The notes: generated by a model from the sequence alone, not told the origin. A DNA stretch of 64,000 nt from Segatella baroniae B14 (GCF_022024235.1 NZ_CP091799.1:1156001-1220000); one strand, 5' to 3'; shown: positions 1 through 9,210, counted from the first letter of the stretch. A program made the numbers and translations.

Positions 1-33
1 CAAAAGTTTTACTTACAATTTTTTATATTTTTC

Positions 34-64
34 TTGGTATAACCTTATAAAATTAGTACTTTTG
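34..64 (+). promoter_or_regulatory. Promoter of the threonine operon
   Basis: TTG at 34-36, a 20-bp spacer, and TACTTTTG at 57-64 match the Bacteroidetes -33 / -7 (TAnnTTTG) promoter. Transcription would start near 70, giving an untranslated leader of about 175 nt before thrA. Confidence 0.7.
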
Positions 65-244
65 CAAACGTACAGAGTTAGCAAACTATTGTTTGCATCG
101 AAATTCGAAGAGAGAGAAACCCAGTAATCAATTTCGCCTCTGTTGTTAGGTAGGCGCCTTTGAGCGTTGGTTCTCTTTATTCTATTTCACTCATTTACAA
201 AAATTATCCCCCCGTCCGTTTCGGGGCCGTTAATCTAAAAAAGT
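65..244 (+). promoter_or_regulatory. Structured 5' leader of thrA
   Basis: About 175 nt between the predicted start site and thrA with several possible stems. GCAAAC (81-86) pairs perfectly with GTTTGC (91-96). AGAGAAACC (113-121) can pair with GGTTCTCT (169-176) with one bulge and encloses CGCCT (135-139) / AGGCG (152-156). CCCCG (210-214) pairs with CGGGG (222-226) just before the start codon. There is no ATG in the leader, so a classical leader peptide is not evident. A role in controlling the threonine operon is inference; I do not recognise a named riboswitch. Confidence 0.45.
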
Positions 245-2680
245 ATGAAAGTATTAAAATTTGGCGGAACCTCAGTTGGATCCGTAGACAGTATTCTGAG
301 TTTAAAGAATATTGTAGAAGCTGAAGCGAAAAAGCAATCAGTAGTAGTTGTTGTTAGTGCACTTGGTGGAATTACTGACCAATTGCTTTCTACATCACAA
401 TTAGCACTAAAACACAACGATCGTTGGAAAGATCAATTTGATGCCATGGTAGACCGTCATCATAAGATGATCGACACCATTATTACTGATACCAAAAAAC
501 GCGAAAATCTGTTTAACACAGTTGATCAGCTCTTTGAACAATTGAAGAGTATCTATTATGGTGTTTATCTGATACACGATTTAAGCCCTAAAACACAGAA
601 TGCCATTGTCAGCTATGGAGAACGTCTTTCTAGTAACATCGTAGCCAGTCTAATCAAAGGTGCTAAATGGTTTGATTCTCGTAATTTCATCAAAACGGAA
701 TGGAAGAATCACAAAAACATGTTAGATAGCGAACTGACGAACAAGTTAGTAAAAGATACATTTGAAGATCTTCCACGTATATCACTCGTTCCAGGATTTA
801 TTTCACGAGACAGAGATACTGATGAAATCACCAATTTAGGAAGAGGTGGCAGTGACTACACTGCAGCTATTATTGCAGCAGCTCTTGATGCTGAAGTTCT
901 TGAAATATGGACAGATGTAGACGGCTTCATGACAGCTGACCCACGCATCATAAAAAACGCATATACAATTCCTGAGCTCAGTTATATAGAAGCAATGGAG
1001 CTTTGCAACTTTGGAGCTAAAGTCGTATATCCCCCAACGATATATCCTGTATGTGTGAAAAATATTCCTATCAGAATAAAGAACACATTCAACCCAGATA
1101 ATCCAGGAACCATTATTTTAAATCATATCCAAGAAGATGATAAACTGATAAAAGGTATATCTTCTATAAATGGTGTAGCATTAATCACTGTTACCGGTTT
1201 GTCTATGGTTGGTGTCATAGGTGTCAATAGACGAATATTTACAGCTCTCACCAAAGAAGGAATATCTGTATTCCTAGTGAGCCAAGCTTCTTCTGAGAAT
1301 TCTACTTCTGTAGGCGTAAAAGAAGAAGATGCTGATGCTGCAGTAGCAGTTCTTGACCATGAATTTGCTGCAGAAATAGAAGATGGCGCCATGTTCCCTA
1401 TGCACGCAGAAAAAGGCCTTGCTACTGTAGCTATTGTCGGCGAAAAAATGAAACACACAGCAGGTATTGCAGGTAAACTCTTTGGCACCCTAGGCAGGAG
1501 TGGTATTAGTGTTATTGCTTGTGCCCAAGGTGCATCTGAAACGAATATTTCATTTGTTGTCAAGTCCGACGTTCTACGCAAAAGCTTGAACGTTCTCCAT
1601 GATAGTTTTTTCCTTTCAGATTACAAAGTACTCAACCTATTTATCTGTGGCGTTGGTACAGTAGGAGGAAAACTAATAGAACAGATAAAAAAACAATACG
1701 AGGAACTAAAAGAGCGAAGTCGTCTAAAATTGAATGTTGTAGGTATTGCTTCATCACATAATGCAATTTACAATAGAGATGGTCTAAATTTGGATAACTT
1801 TAAGGCAGAACTCAAAAAGAGTGAAACGAGTTCACCGGAAAAACTTCGAGACCACATTATCGCCATGAATATTTTCAATTCGGTATTTGTAGATTGCACA
1901 GCATCTAAAGACGTGGCCGCTCTTTATCAAAGCCTCTTAGATCACAATGTGTCTGTAGTAGCAGCAAATAAAATTGCAGCATCTAGTGATTACACTAGCT
2001 ATATTCGATTAAAAAACACAGCTCTATCTAGAGGCGTGAAATTCAGATTTGAAACAAATGTAGGAGCTGGGCTTCCTATTATTGGCACTATAAACGACTT
2101 ACGTAACTCTGGTGACAAAATACTTAAGATTCAGGCAGTTTTAAGCGGAACATTAAACTATATTTTCAATAAAATATCTTCTGATTGTCCTTTCTCTGAA
2201 ACTGTTCGCTTAGCCAAAGAAGAAGGATATGCAGAGCCTGATCCACGAGTTGACCTGAGCGGCACAGACGTAGTTCGCAAACTCGTTATACTGAGTCGCG
2301 AAGCTGGATACAAAGTGGAACAAGAAGATGTCGAAAAAAATCTATTTATTCCAAAAGAATATTTTGAGGGAAATGTCGAAAACTTTTGGAAGCGCCTTCC
2401 TGAATTAGATGCAGAATTCGAGGTCAAAAGAAAGAAACTTGAGGCTGAAAAGAAGCGTTGGAGATTCGTCGCTACTTTTGAAGGAGGCAAAACCAGTGTA
2501 GGTTTACAAGAAATAGACATGCGACATCCTTTCTATGATTTAGAAGGTTCAAACAATATTGTAATGTTGACCACAGAACGCTACAAAGAATTCCCTATGC
2601 TAATTCAAGGCTACGGAGCAGGAGCTAGCGTAACTGCTGCTGGTGTATTCGCAAATATCATGTCAATAGCCAATATATAA
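245..2680 (+). CDS. thrA: Bifunctional aspartokinase / homoserine dehydrogenase
   Basis: Catalyses the first step (aspartate to aspartyl phosphate) and third step (aspartate semialdehyde to homoserine) of the threonine/methionine branch in the cytoplasm. The 811-residue length fits the ThrA/MetL fusion family. The aspartokinase domain opens with KFGGTS at residues 5-10, followed by a paired ACT regulatory region around residues 310-460. The homoserine dehydrogenase domain begins near residue 465 with the Rossmann motif CGVGTVGG. ACT domains in this family usually bind threonine, so feedback inhibition is expected. It is the first gene of thrA - mutase-like gene - thrC, with a 12-bp gap to the next gene. 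Confidence 0.95.
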   Translation: MKVLKFGGTSVGSVDSILSLKNIVEAEAKKQSVVVVVSALGGITDQLLSTSQLALKHNDRWKDQFDAMVDRHHKMIDTIITDTKKRENLFNTVDQLFEQLKSIYYGVYLIHDLSPKTQNAIVSYGERLSSNIVASLIKGAKWFDSRNFIKTEWKNHKNMLDSELTNKLVKDTFEDLPRISLVPGFISRDRDTDEITNLGRGGSDYTAAIIAAALDAEVLEIWTDVDGFMTADPRIIKNAYTIPELSYIEAMELCNFGAKVVYPPTIYPVCVKNIPIRIKNTFNPDNPGTIILNHIQEDDKLIKGISSINGVALITVTGLSMVGVIGVNRRIFTALTKEGISVFLVSQASSENSTSVGVKEEDADAAVAVLDHEFAAEIEDGAMFPMHAEKGLATVAIVGEKMKHTAGIAGKLFGTLGRSGISVIACAQGASETNISFVVKSDVLRKSLNVLHDSFFLSDYKVLNLFICGVGTVGGKLIEQIKKQYEELKERSRLKLNVVGIASSHNAIYNRDGLNLDNFKAELKKSETSSPEKLRDHIIAMNIFNSVFVDCTASKDVAALYQSLLDHNVSVVAANKIAASSDYTSYIRLKNTALSRGVKFRFETNVGAGLPIIGTINDLRNSGDKILKIQAVLSGTLNYIFNKISSDCPFSETVRLAKEEGYAEPDPRVDLSGTDVVRKLVILSREAGYKVEQEDVEKNLFIPKEYFEGNVENFWKRLPELDAEFEVKRKKLEAEKKRWRFVATFEGGKTSVGLQEIDMRHPFYDLEGSNNIVMLTTERYKEFPMLIQGYGAGASVTAAGVFANIMSIANI

Positions 2681-2692
2681 AAGGATTACCAA

Positions 2693-3967
2693 ATGAAACA
2701 TATTATTATTTTAGGTGATGGAATGTCTGATCACCCTGTAGAAAAACTTGGTGGTAAGACTTTACTTCAATATGCAAAAACTCCATATATGAATCTCCTT
2801 GCTAAAGAAGGAAAAACGGGAAGATTAATTACTGTCCCTGAAGGTTTTATGCCAGGTTCTGAGGTAGCAAACACGGCTATCATGGGCTACGATTTAAATA
2901 AGGTATACGAAGGAAGAGGTCCTTTGGAAGCTGCTTCTATCGGTTATGAAATGGCTCCAGAAGATATGGCTATCCGTTGTAACGTCATTTATTTGGAAGA
3001 CGGGAAAATTATAACACACAATGGAGGTAACTTGTCTACAGAAGATGGAGACATTCTCATGAAATACTTAAATGAAAAACTTGGGAATGAACATGTGAAA
3101 TTTATCACAGGTATACAATATCGTCACCTTCTCATTATAAAATACGCAAGTAAGCACATCGTATGTGCTCCTCCACACGATCACCCGAATGAAGAATGGA
3201 AACCTCTTCTTGTAAAAAGCGAGCCAGGATGGGAGGATGTACATGAGCCTATTATAGGATTAGATGGAAAACCTACAGGAGAAGTTCGTCTATCAGGTAA
3301 AGAAACTGCCGATCTTATAAATGACTTGATATTAAAAAGTCAACAATTACTGTCAGAACATCCATATAATAAGAATAAGGCAGCATCAGGAAAACGACAA
3401 GCTAACTCTATTTGGCCTTGGAGTGGCGGATATCGACCAAGCATGAAGACTTTAATGCAAATGTACCCTACCATAAAATCAGGTAGCGTTATCAGCGCAG
3501 TCGATCTTATACGTGGAATAGGACATTATGCTGGACTAGATATTATTAAAGTTCCAGGAGCAACCGGCTTGGCAGACACCAACTATGAAGGTAAAACAAA
3601 AGCTGCAATAGATGCTCTCAAAAAACAGGATTTTGTATATCTTCACCTTGAAGCTACGGACGAAGCTGGGCATGATGGCGATCTCGAATTAAAAATTAAT
3701 GCCATACAATATCTTGATCATAGAGTTATTGAACCTATTTATAATGAAATAATGACCTGGAATGAACCCGTATGCATCGCTGTTCTTCCAGACCATCCTA
3801 CACCCGTCGAAATACGAACTCATGTAAAAGAACCTGTACCATTTCTTATTTGGTACAAAGGAATACAAGCCGATACGGTACAACAGTATGACGAAGTTAG
3901 CTGTACAACCGGAGAATATGGCTTAATAGAATTACAACAATTTATGGACACATTTATGAAATACTAA
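2693..3967 (+). CDS. Phosphoglycerate-mutase-like protein, probable homoserine kinase
   Basis: A 424-residue alkaline-phosphatase-superfamily protein of the archaeal-type, cofactor-independent phosphoglycerate mutase family. Visible motifs are LGDGMSDHP at 7-15 (metal ligands) and GSEVANTAIMG around 55-65, where Ser56 sits at the phospho-acceptor position. It lies between thrA and thrC, exactly where homoserine kinase (thrB) is expected, and no GHMP-type thrB is present. Mutant-fitness work in Bacteroides, as I recall it, assigned this family the homoserine kinase role (sometimes called ThrB2). The 4-bp gap to thrC supports a threonine function. Mutase activity cannot be excluded from sequence alone. 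Confidence 0.8.
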   Translation: MKHIIILGDGMSDHPVEKLGGKTLLQYAKTPYMNLLAKEGKTGRLITVPEGFMPGSEVANTAIMGYDLNKVYEGRGPLEAASIGYEMAPEDMAIRCNVIYLEDGKIITHNGGNLSTEDGDILMKYLNEKLGNEHVKFITGIQYRHLLIIKYASKHIVCAPPHDHPNEEWKPLLVKSEPGWEDVHEPIIGLDGKPTGEVRLSGKETADLINDLILKSQQLLSEHPYNKNKAASGKRQANSIWPWSGGYRPSMKTLMQMYPTIKSGSVISAVDLIRGIGHYAGLDIIKVPGATGLADTNYEGKTKAAIDALKKQDFVYLHLEATDEAGHDGDLELKINAIQYLDHRVIEPIYNEIMTWNEPVCIAVLPDHPTPVEIRTHVKEPVPFLIWYKGIQADTVQQYDEVSCTTGEYGLIELQQFMDTFMKY

Positions 3968-3971
3968 ACAT

Positions 3972-5288
3972 ATGAAATATTATAGCACCAACAAAAATGC
4001 AGAAACTGCTACCCTCCATGAGGCTGTAGTAAAAGGACTGGCACCAGACAAAGGTCTGTATATGCCAGAAATTATTAATAAATTACCAAAGGAATTTTAC
4101 GACCACATTGAGGATTTATCATTCCAAGAAATAGCTTATAAGGTTGCAAATGCTTTTTTCGGTGAAGATGTTGAACCTGAAGCTCTGAAGAAAATCGTTT
4201 ATGACACACTAGCATTTGATGTTCCTGCCGTAAAAGTAGAAGATAATATTTATTCTTTGGAACTTTTCCACGGCCCTACACTAGCATTTAAAGATGTAGG
4301 CGCAAGATTTATGGCTCGTCTCTTACAATATTTTGTAAAACAGGAAGGCGCAAAAGACATCAACGTACTTGTTGCGACTTCTGGAGATACAGGAAGTGCT
4401 GTTGCTAATGGCTTTCTTGGTGTAGACGGTATACATGTATATGTACTTTATCCTAAAGGAAAAGTAAGCAAAATTCAAGAAAGTCAGTTCACTACACTCG
4501 GACAGAATATCACAGCTCTCGAAGTTGACGGTGTGTTTGATGATTGTCAAGCATTGGTAAAAAAAGCCTTCATGGATAAAGAATTGAATAAACACATGAA
4601 ACTGACTTCTGCTAACAGCATTAATGTAGCTAGATTCTTGCCACAGGCTTTCTATTATTTTTATGCTTATGCACAGCTTAAAAAAGCTAATATTTTAGAA
4701 AGAAACAATAAATCAAACTTAGTAGTTTGCGTTCCTTCCGGCAATTTTGGAAATATTTGTGCAGGACTATTTGGTTATAAAATGGGGCTACCTATTAAAC
4801 GATTTATAGCTGCCAATAATGCCAATGATATTTTCTATAAGTATTTGAAAACAGGTGAATATAATCCAAAGCCATCTGTACAGACTCTTGCCAATGCCAT
4901 GGATGTTGGTGACCCTTCAAATTTTGCTCGAATTTATGATTTATTCGAAGGTAGCCACAAAGATATTACAAGCTTGATTAGTGGCGCGACATATACTGAC
5001 GAACAGATTAAAGAAACAATGAACCAATGCTACAACGAAACTAAATATATACTTGATCCTCATGGGGCTTGTGGCTACAGGGCTCTTAAAGAAAACTTGG
5101 AACCTGGAGAAGTTGGTATATTCCTTGAAACTGCACACCCAGCTAAATTTAAAGAAAAAGTTGATGATATTATCAATCAAGACATCGACATTCCTACACG
5201 CTTAGCAGAATTCATGAAAGGTAAAAAGCAAAGCATTAATATGCCTAATGATTTTAACGCATTCAAATCATTCTTAATGAAAGCATAA
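3972..5288 (+). CDS. thrC: Threonine synthase
   Basis: PLP enzyme converting O-phosphohomoserine to threonine, the last step of the operon's pathway. The protein has 438 residues, normal for the ThrC family. The PLP lysine is Lys107 in LAFKDVGARF, the phosphate-binding loop is seen in ATSGDTGSAVANG (about 135-147), and VCVPSGNFGN appears near residue 256. The start overlaps no upstream gene; the stop is followed by a terminator hairpin, which closes the operon. Confidence 0.95.
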   Translation: MKYYSTNKNAETATLHEAVVKGLAPDKGLYMPEIINKLPKEFYDHIEDLSFQEIAYKVANAFFGEDVEPEALKKIVYDTLAFDVPAVKVEDNIYSLELFHGPTLAFKDVGARFMARLLQYFVKQEGAKDINVLVATSGDTGSAVANGFLGVDGIHVYVLYPKGKVSKIQESQFTTLGQNITALEVDGVFDDCQALVKKAFMDKELNKHMKLTSANSINVARFLPQAFYYFYAYAQLKKANILERNNKSNLVVCVPSGNFGNICAGLFGYKMGLPIKRFIAANNANDIFYKYLKTGEYNPKPSVQTLANAMDVGDPSNFARIYDLFEGSHKDITSLISGATYTDEQIKETMNQCYNETKYILDPHGACGYRALKENLEPGEVGIFLETAHPAKFKEKVDDIINQDIDIPTRLAEFMKGKKQSINMPNDFNAFKSFLMKA

Positions 5289-5334
5289 TTTCTACTCACT
5301 ATTTTAGAAATAATATAACTTTCTTACAAACGAT

Positions 5335-5365
5335 AAACCCGATAACATTTTGCGCTATCGGGTTT
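5335..5365 (+). terminator. Rho-independent terminator after thrC
   Basis: A ten-base stem (AAACCCGATA with TATCGGGTTT) with an 11-nt loop, followed by ATTTTG. It overlaps the promoter of the next gene: the loop carries that promoter's TTTG. Confidence 0.8.
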
Positions 5366-5379
5366 ATTTTGTATATTTG
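5349..5379 (+). promoter_or_regulatory. Promoter of the AraC-type sensor gene
   Basis: TTTG at 5349-5352, a 19-bp spacer and TATATTTG at 5372-5379 fit the Bacteroidetes consensus. The -33 element lies in the loop of the thrC terminator and the terminator's 3' arm forms the spacer. Confidence 0.7.
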
Positions 5380-5430
5380 CAAAAATAAATTCGACCAACA
5401 AAAACAAGTGAAAAGTAGAATATATAGCAG

Positions 5431-8379
5431 ATGATTAGATTAAGTATTCGCCTATGGGCCGTCGTCATATTCTCAGTCATAAGCCTTAAAACATTCAGTC
5501 TGGAATATCAAGCAACACATACGCACTATTCAACTGCTGAAGGGCTTCCTAGCAATGCCATATCTGACATTGTACAAGATTCTTATGGATATATTTGGAT
5601 TGGTACATGGAGTGGTCTAACACGCTATGATGGGTTTAATTTCACTAACTATACCACAGGCAAGAATAGTTGCATTCCGCATTTACACAACAGAATTTTA
5701 ACACTTTCTCCAGACCTAGAAGGTAACATATGGATGCTAATGTATGATCATCGATTGTTTGTTCTGAACAGAAAAACAGATTGCATTCAGTCTGCATTTC
5801 TCAATAAACAAGATGGAGCCAATTTAAAATGTACTCATGAACTAACACTAATGGGACAAGATGGCTCTTACTATGCATTTATCCGAGGAAAAGGTATTTA
5901 CCGTTTTTCTATGCTTGATGGCAAACTTTGTAATGAATTATACAAAATTGCTCATCTTGACATTACCAACATGGTTACTGATAACAATGGCAAATTATGG
6001 TTTAGTTCTGATAAAGGTTTGTTTTTGCTAGATTTAAAAACACATACTTTATCCAGACCAAACAACATCAAGGATAATAACATCAGTACCATGTTATTTC
6101 ATCAAGGAAATATGTTTATTGGCACAAAGAAAGGACAAGTATTGCAATTCGACATTCATAAACCACAAAAGCTTATGAAAGAATACGATATGCATACTAA
6201 ACTAAATATCACTTCATTATATGTAGACAAGCATGGATTACTATGGTTTACCACTACTGATCCTGGTATTTCGAATTATAATTTTCAAAGTGGCATCATC
6301 AAAAATTTCAATCAAGATGTTCCTGCGCCAGAAACTGATGTTAAAGGTGCCAAAATCTTTGAATTTGGTAACACTATGTGGATTAAAATGAATCACGGTG
6401 GCTTTGGATATTATGATAGGAACCTAGATCAAATCAACTATTTCCACAATAACCCAGCAAATTCTTGGGACCTTTCCAATACAGTTTCTACCTATAACGT
6501 AGTACCTGAAGGTGTATTATGGATTAGTACCATCCGTAGGGGTTTAGAACGACTTGAACTCATACATCGACGTATACACCGCTACTATCTTTTCCCTGGA
6601 AATAATGAATATGCAATAAATGAAACCCGAGCTATACTTTGGGACAAAGTAGGAAATCGCCTACTTGTTGGCAACAAAAAAGGTAATATCTACCAGGTTA
6701 TGGCAGACGGTACTAAAAAACTCATACAATCACTCGGAGGGAGAATTTATGGTATGATGCAAGATCGTAAGGGACGAATTTGGATTTCAAATAAAGACAA
6801 AGGTCTCTTCATCTTAGGAAATAATAAACCTATTCTTACAGACAAAACATATACAACTGTTGAAGATCAAGATGGTGTAATTTGGATTGCCTCATATGGA
6901 CAAGGTATCAAGGCTTATAAAAACGGAAAGTTTCTGCCTATAACGGGTCTATCAAATACCTATGAAAAGGCTAGAACTGTTTGTATGGCAGGAAATGGAG
7001 AAATATGGGCAGGAACCTCTGAAGGTATTCTCGTATTTCATAAAGCACATGGCAAATATATAGCAGCCCCACTCCCTGAGACACCAGACATAAATGGCCA
7101 GCTCTTCTCTGATGATATTATCGAAATTGCTCGAGACAAGAACAATAATATGTGGATTGCTACAAATGGTGGAGGTTTGGCTAAAGCTAAATATGTACCG
7201 GATTCCGCATTTTATCGCTTTGAGGTTTTGTCCGAAAAAAATGGACTACCTAGTAATGAGATTCATAGCATTACCTTTAGCCATTCTGGTGATGTTTGGT
7301 TCTCAAGCGATCAAAATATTTGCAGCTACAATCCTGAAAAAGACTTCTTGACCACTTATTCCATATCAGATGGTGTTGGTGAAGTAACTTGTAGTGAAGG
7401 GGGAGCTATCACTTTGCCTAATGGTAAAATGATATTTGGAACTCTTAACGGTTACTATTTGGTAGATTGTAATAAATTGGGTACCCCTTCTGGTAGTCAA
7501 TTGAAATTAGCTATCACAGATTTCTATATCAACGATAAGCTCCAATCTCCTCGATTAACAAATACCTATGATTACTATATACCTGATAGCGGTGTAGTCG
7601 AACTGCCATCTCGAACAAGCGTTTTTTCATTTAGATTTGCTTCTTTAAATTATCAGTTACAACATCGTGTACATTATCTCTACAAACTAGAAGGGCATGA
7701 TAAAGAATGGCATAATGCTCCAGAAGATAGAATGGTAAGCTTTAGTGACATTCCAGTTGGTACTTATAAATTCCGAGTACGCGCAGTATTACCATTTGCT
7801 TCTAAAGAACAATATGATGAAAAAGTTATAACAGTAATAGTGCCACCTTATTTTTTAGCATCTTCTATTGCCATTTGGATATATATTATCCTAACACTAT
7901 CCGCCATCTTCGTCTTTTTCTGGTGGCGTAAGAAAATGGTAAAAGAGAATTTAGCAAAAATGCATATACTCAAAATTGGCCCTGACGAAATTGCTTTTCA
8001 ACATACAGAAGATTACGATTTTGTCAAAGCTCAACTTGACTGGCTTGAACAGCATTACTCTGAAAGTGGTCTTAAAATAGAAGATATGGTACTACAAAGT
8101 CATCTTAGCCGTACCAGCTATTATAACCAGGTAAAGAGTCTTACTGGCCTTAGCCCTAAGGAATTTATCAGTGATTTTAGACTAAAAAAAGCATGTATGT
8201 ATCTAGAAGGAGATAATTGCACAATTGCAGAAGTCGCATATCGATGCGGATTCAATGATCCTGTATATTTTACTAGAATTTTTAAAAATAAAATCGGAAT
8301 AACTCCTAGTAAATATCGTGATGAAAAACAAGAAAAGAAATCATCCGATCAAAATGAAACAGGAAAAGAATCTAACTAA
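5431..8379 (+). CDS. Membrane-spanning two-component-propeller sensor with AraC DNA-binding domain, no kinase
   Basis: A 982-residue one-piece regulator. The N terminus has a hydrophobic export segment (about 8-24). Roughly eleven propeller repeats follow, with the recurrent pattern G-x-[ILV]-W-[IF]-x-[ST] (for example GYIWIGTWSGL and GRIWISNKDKGL). A Y_Y_Y domain lies at about 735-800, one transmembrane helix at about 808-832, and an AraC-type helix-turn-helix at about 870-968 ending in the signature GFNDPVYFTRIFKNKIGITP. The histidine kinase and receiver domains of Bacteroides hybrid two-component systems are absent, so it resembles membrane-tethered one-component regulators such as SusR. 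No SusC/SusD pair is nearby, so its target is unknown; a glycan or sugar ligand is the usual guess. Confidence 0.85.
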   Translation: MIRLSIRLWAVVIFSVISLKTFSLEYQATHTHYSTAEGLPSNAISDIVQDSYGYIWIGTWSGLTRYDGFNFTNYTTGKNSCIPHLHNRILTLSPDLEGNIWMLMYDHRLFVLNRKTDCIQSAFLNKQDGANLKCTHELTLMGQDGSYYAFIRGKGIYRFSMLDGKLCNELYKIAHLDITNMVTDNNGKLWFSSDKGLFLLDLKTHTLSRPNNIKDNNISTMLFHQGNMFIGTKKGQVLQFDIHKPQKLMKEYDMHTKLNITSLYVDKHGLLWFTTTDPGISNYNFQSGIIKNFNQDVPAPETDVKGAKIFEFGNTMWIKMNHGGFGYYDRNLDQINYFHNNPANSWDLSNTVSTYNVVPEGVLWISTIRRGLERLELIHRRIHRYYLFPGNNEYAINETRAILWDKVGNRLLVGNKKGNIYQVMADGTKKLIQSLGGRIYGMMQDRKGRIWISNKDKGLFILGNNKPILTDKTYTTVEDQDGVIWIASYGQGIKAYKNGKFLPITGLSNTYEKARTVCMAGNGEIWAGTSEGILVFHKAHGKYIAAPLPETPDINGQLFSDDIIEIARDKNNNMWIATNGGGLAKAKYVPDSAFYRFEVLSEKNGLPSNEIHSITFSHSGDVWFSSDQNICSYNPEKDFLTTYSISDGVGEVTCSEGGAITLPNGKMIFGTLNGYYLVDCNKLGTPSGSQLKLAITDFYINDKLQSPRLTNTYDYYIPDSGVVELPSRTSVFSFRFASLNYQLQHRVHYLYKLEGHDKEWHNAPEDRMVSFSDIPVGTYKFRVRAVLPFASKEQYDEKVITVIVPPYFLASSIAIWIYIILTLSAIFVFFWWRKKMVKENLAKMHILKIGPDEIAFQHTEDYDFVKAQLDWLEQHYSESGLKIEDMVLQSHLSRTSYYNQVKSLTGLSPKEFISDFRLKKACMYLEGDNCTIAEVAYRCGFNDPVYFTRIFKNKIGITPSKYRDEKQEKKSSDQNETGKESN

Positions 8380-8462
8380 GAATAAAAGGTCATTATTATT
8401 TGTCTATTTTTCGAAAAAATTATCCAAAAATTCCGTTTTTTTTTAAAAAAAAGCGTACAAAA

Positions 8463-8494
8463 TTTGTAATATAAAAAGATTTTTATTAATTTTG
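8463..8494 (+). promoter_or_regulatory. Promoter of candidate small RNA
   Basis: TTTG at 8463-8466, a 20-bp spacer and TAATTTTG at 8487-8494 match the Bacteroidetes consensus closely. No coding region follows on this strand before 10372, so it most likely drives the RNA ending at the 8657-8694 terminator. Confidence 0.6.
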
Positions 8495-8499
8495 AAATA

Positions 8500-8698
8500 G
8501 AAAACAAAAATAGATTGAAGTTTTACATATAATTCTACTTGAAGCATTTCCCGAAAGTGATTTTAGGAATGTTTCAAAATTCGCTTAAATTTCTTAATTA
8601 ACACAAATTACCTCTAAGAAAATTTTTTCCTGAACATAAGTTTAGGAAGTAAAATTGAAAAGGATGCGGACCTATATGGGCAAGCATCCTTTTCATTT
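8500..8698 (+). ncRNA. Candidate multi-hairpin non-coding RNA
   Basis: A transcript of about 195 nt is implied by a consensus promoter and a strong terminator. Its interior folds by eye into a closed multi-branch structure. AGTTTTAC (8519-8526) pairs with GTAAAATT (8649-8656). Inside are three consecutive hairpins: 8539-8548 with 8568-8577 (TTGAAGCATT / AATGTTTCAA), 8587-8596 with 8615-8625 (AAATTTCTTA / TAAGAAAATTT, one bulge), and 8627-8635 with 8640-8648 (TTCCTGAAC, ATAA loop, GTTTAGGAA). The last hairpin, the closing stem and the terminator stem (8657-8667 / 8684-8694) abut with no unpaired bases. There is no convincing reading frame. It does not look like the single long hairpin of 6S RNA, and I do not recognise a family. 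A+T richness raises the chance of accidental pairing. Confidence 0.6.
8657..8694 (+). terminator. Terminator of the candidate RNA
   Basis: Perfect 11-bp stem GAAAAGGATGC / GCATCCTTTTC with a 16-nt loop, then ATTTTAT. It may also end read-through from the upstream sensor gene. Confidence 0.75.
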
Positions 8699-9210
8699 TA
8701 TATACATTACCTAAATTATCAAGCAATATAAGTATTTCATAATAGAGCATAAGAATGTTATCAAAGCACTGAATTTTGTCACAACAATAATAGTCGAACT
8801 ACTGCAGATTTTCTTTACAGTCTGTTAGATTATCTGTAAAATAAACTATCAAGAAATGTAGCCAACAGGAATCGTCACATCACTTGAAAATTTCAAATTT
8901 TATCCTATCCATTTGATATTTTGTAATAACCCCCTACCCTCACTTCCAGCAAAAACATAACTGGTGATGAGTAAAAACATACAGCTGAGCAGATAAACAC
9001 TATGACTTCACTGCATAAACACGATGTTTTTAAGTCAAAAACACTATATTTCTACCATGCATTTATCAAATCAGCGAAGCAATATACTGATTTTCAATCA
9101 AATATAGCAAAAAATAGAACTTTCGTTTTGGAGATATTATAGCATGTCCATCATAAATAATCAAACCATGAGACGACTTATGCATCAAAATTCAAATACA
9201 ACTGACAAAC
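8699..9210. other. Non-coding stretch, nothing recognised
   Basis: About 510 bases without a supported gene on either strand. It is A+T rich with only weak local repeats, for example TGTTTTT / AAAAACA flanking five bases near 9029-9047 and a few scattered ATAAACAC copies. I found no tRNA, promoter pair or decayed reading frame that I would defend. Confidence 0.5.

Noticed and set aside
1123..1581. A 152-codon frame antisense to thrA
   Set aside because: Fully shadowed by the conserved aspartokinase ACT region, with low-complexity Ser/Ala/Pro composition.
8500..8698. 6S RNA
   Set aside because: 6S forms one long hairpin with a central bubble; here three separate hairpins under a short closing stem are seen. 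It cannot be fully excluded without a covariance search.
8699..9210. Scattered ATAAACAC-like repeats as a repeat array
   Set aside because: Only a few degenerate copies with irregular spacing, expected in A+T-rich DNA.
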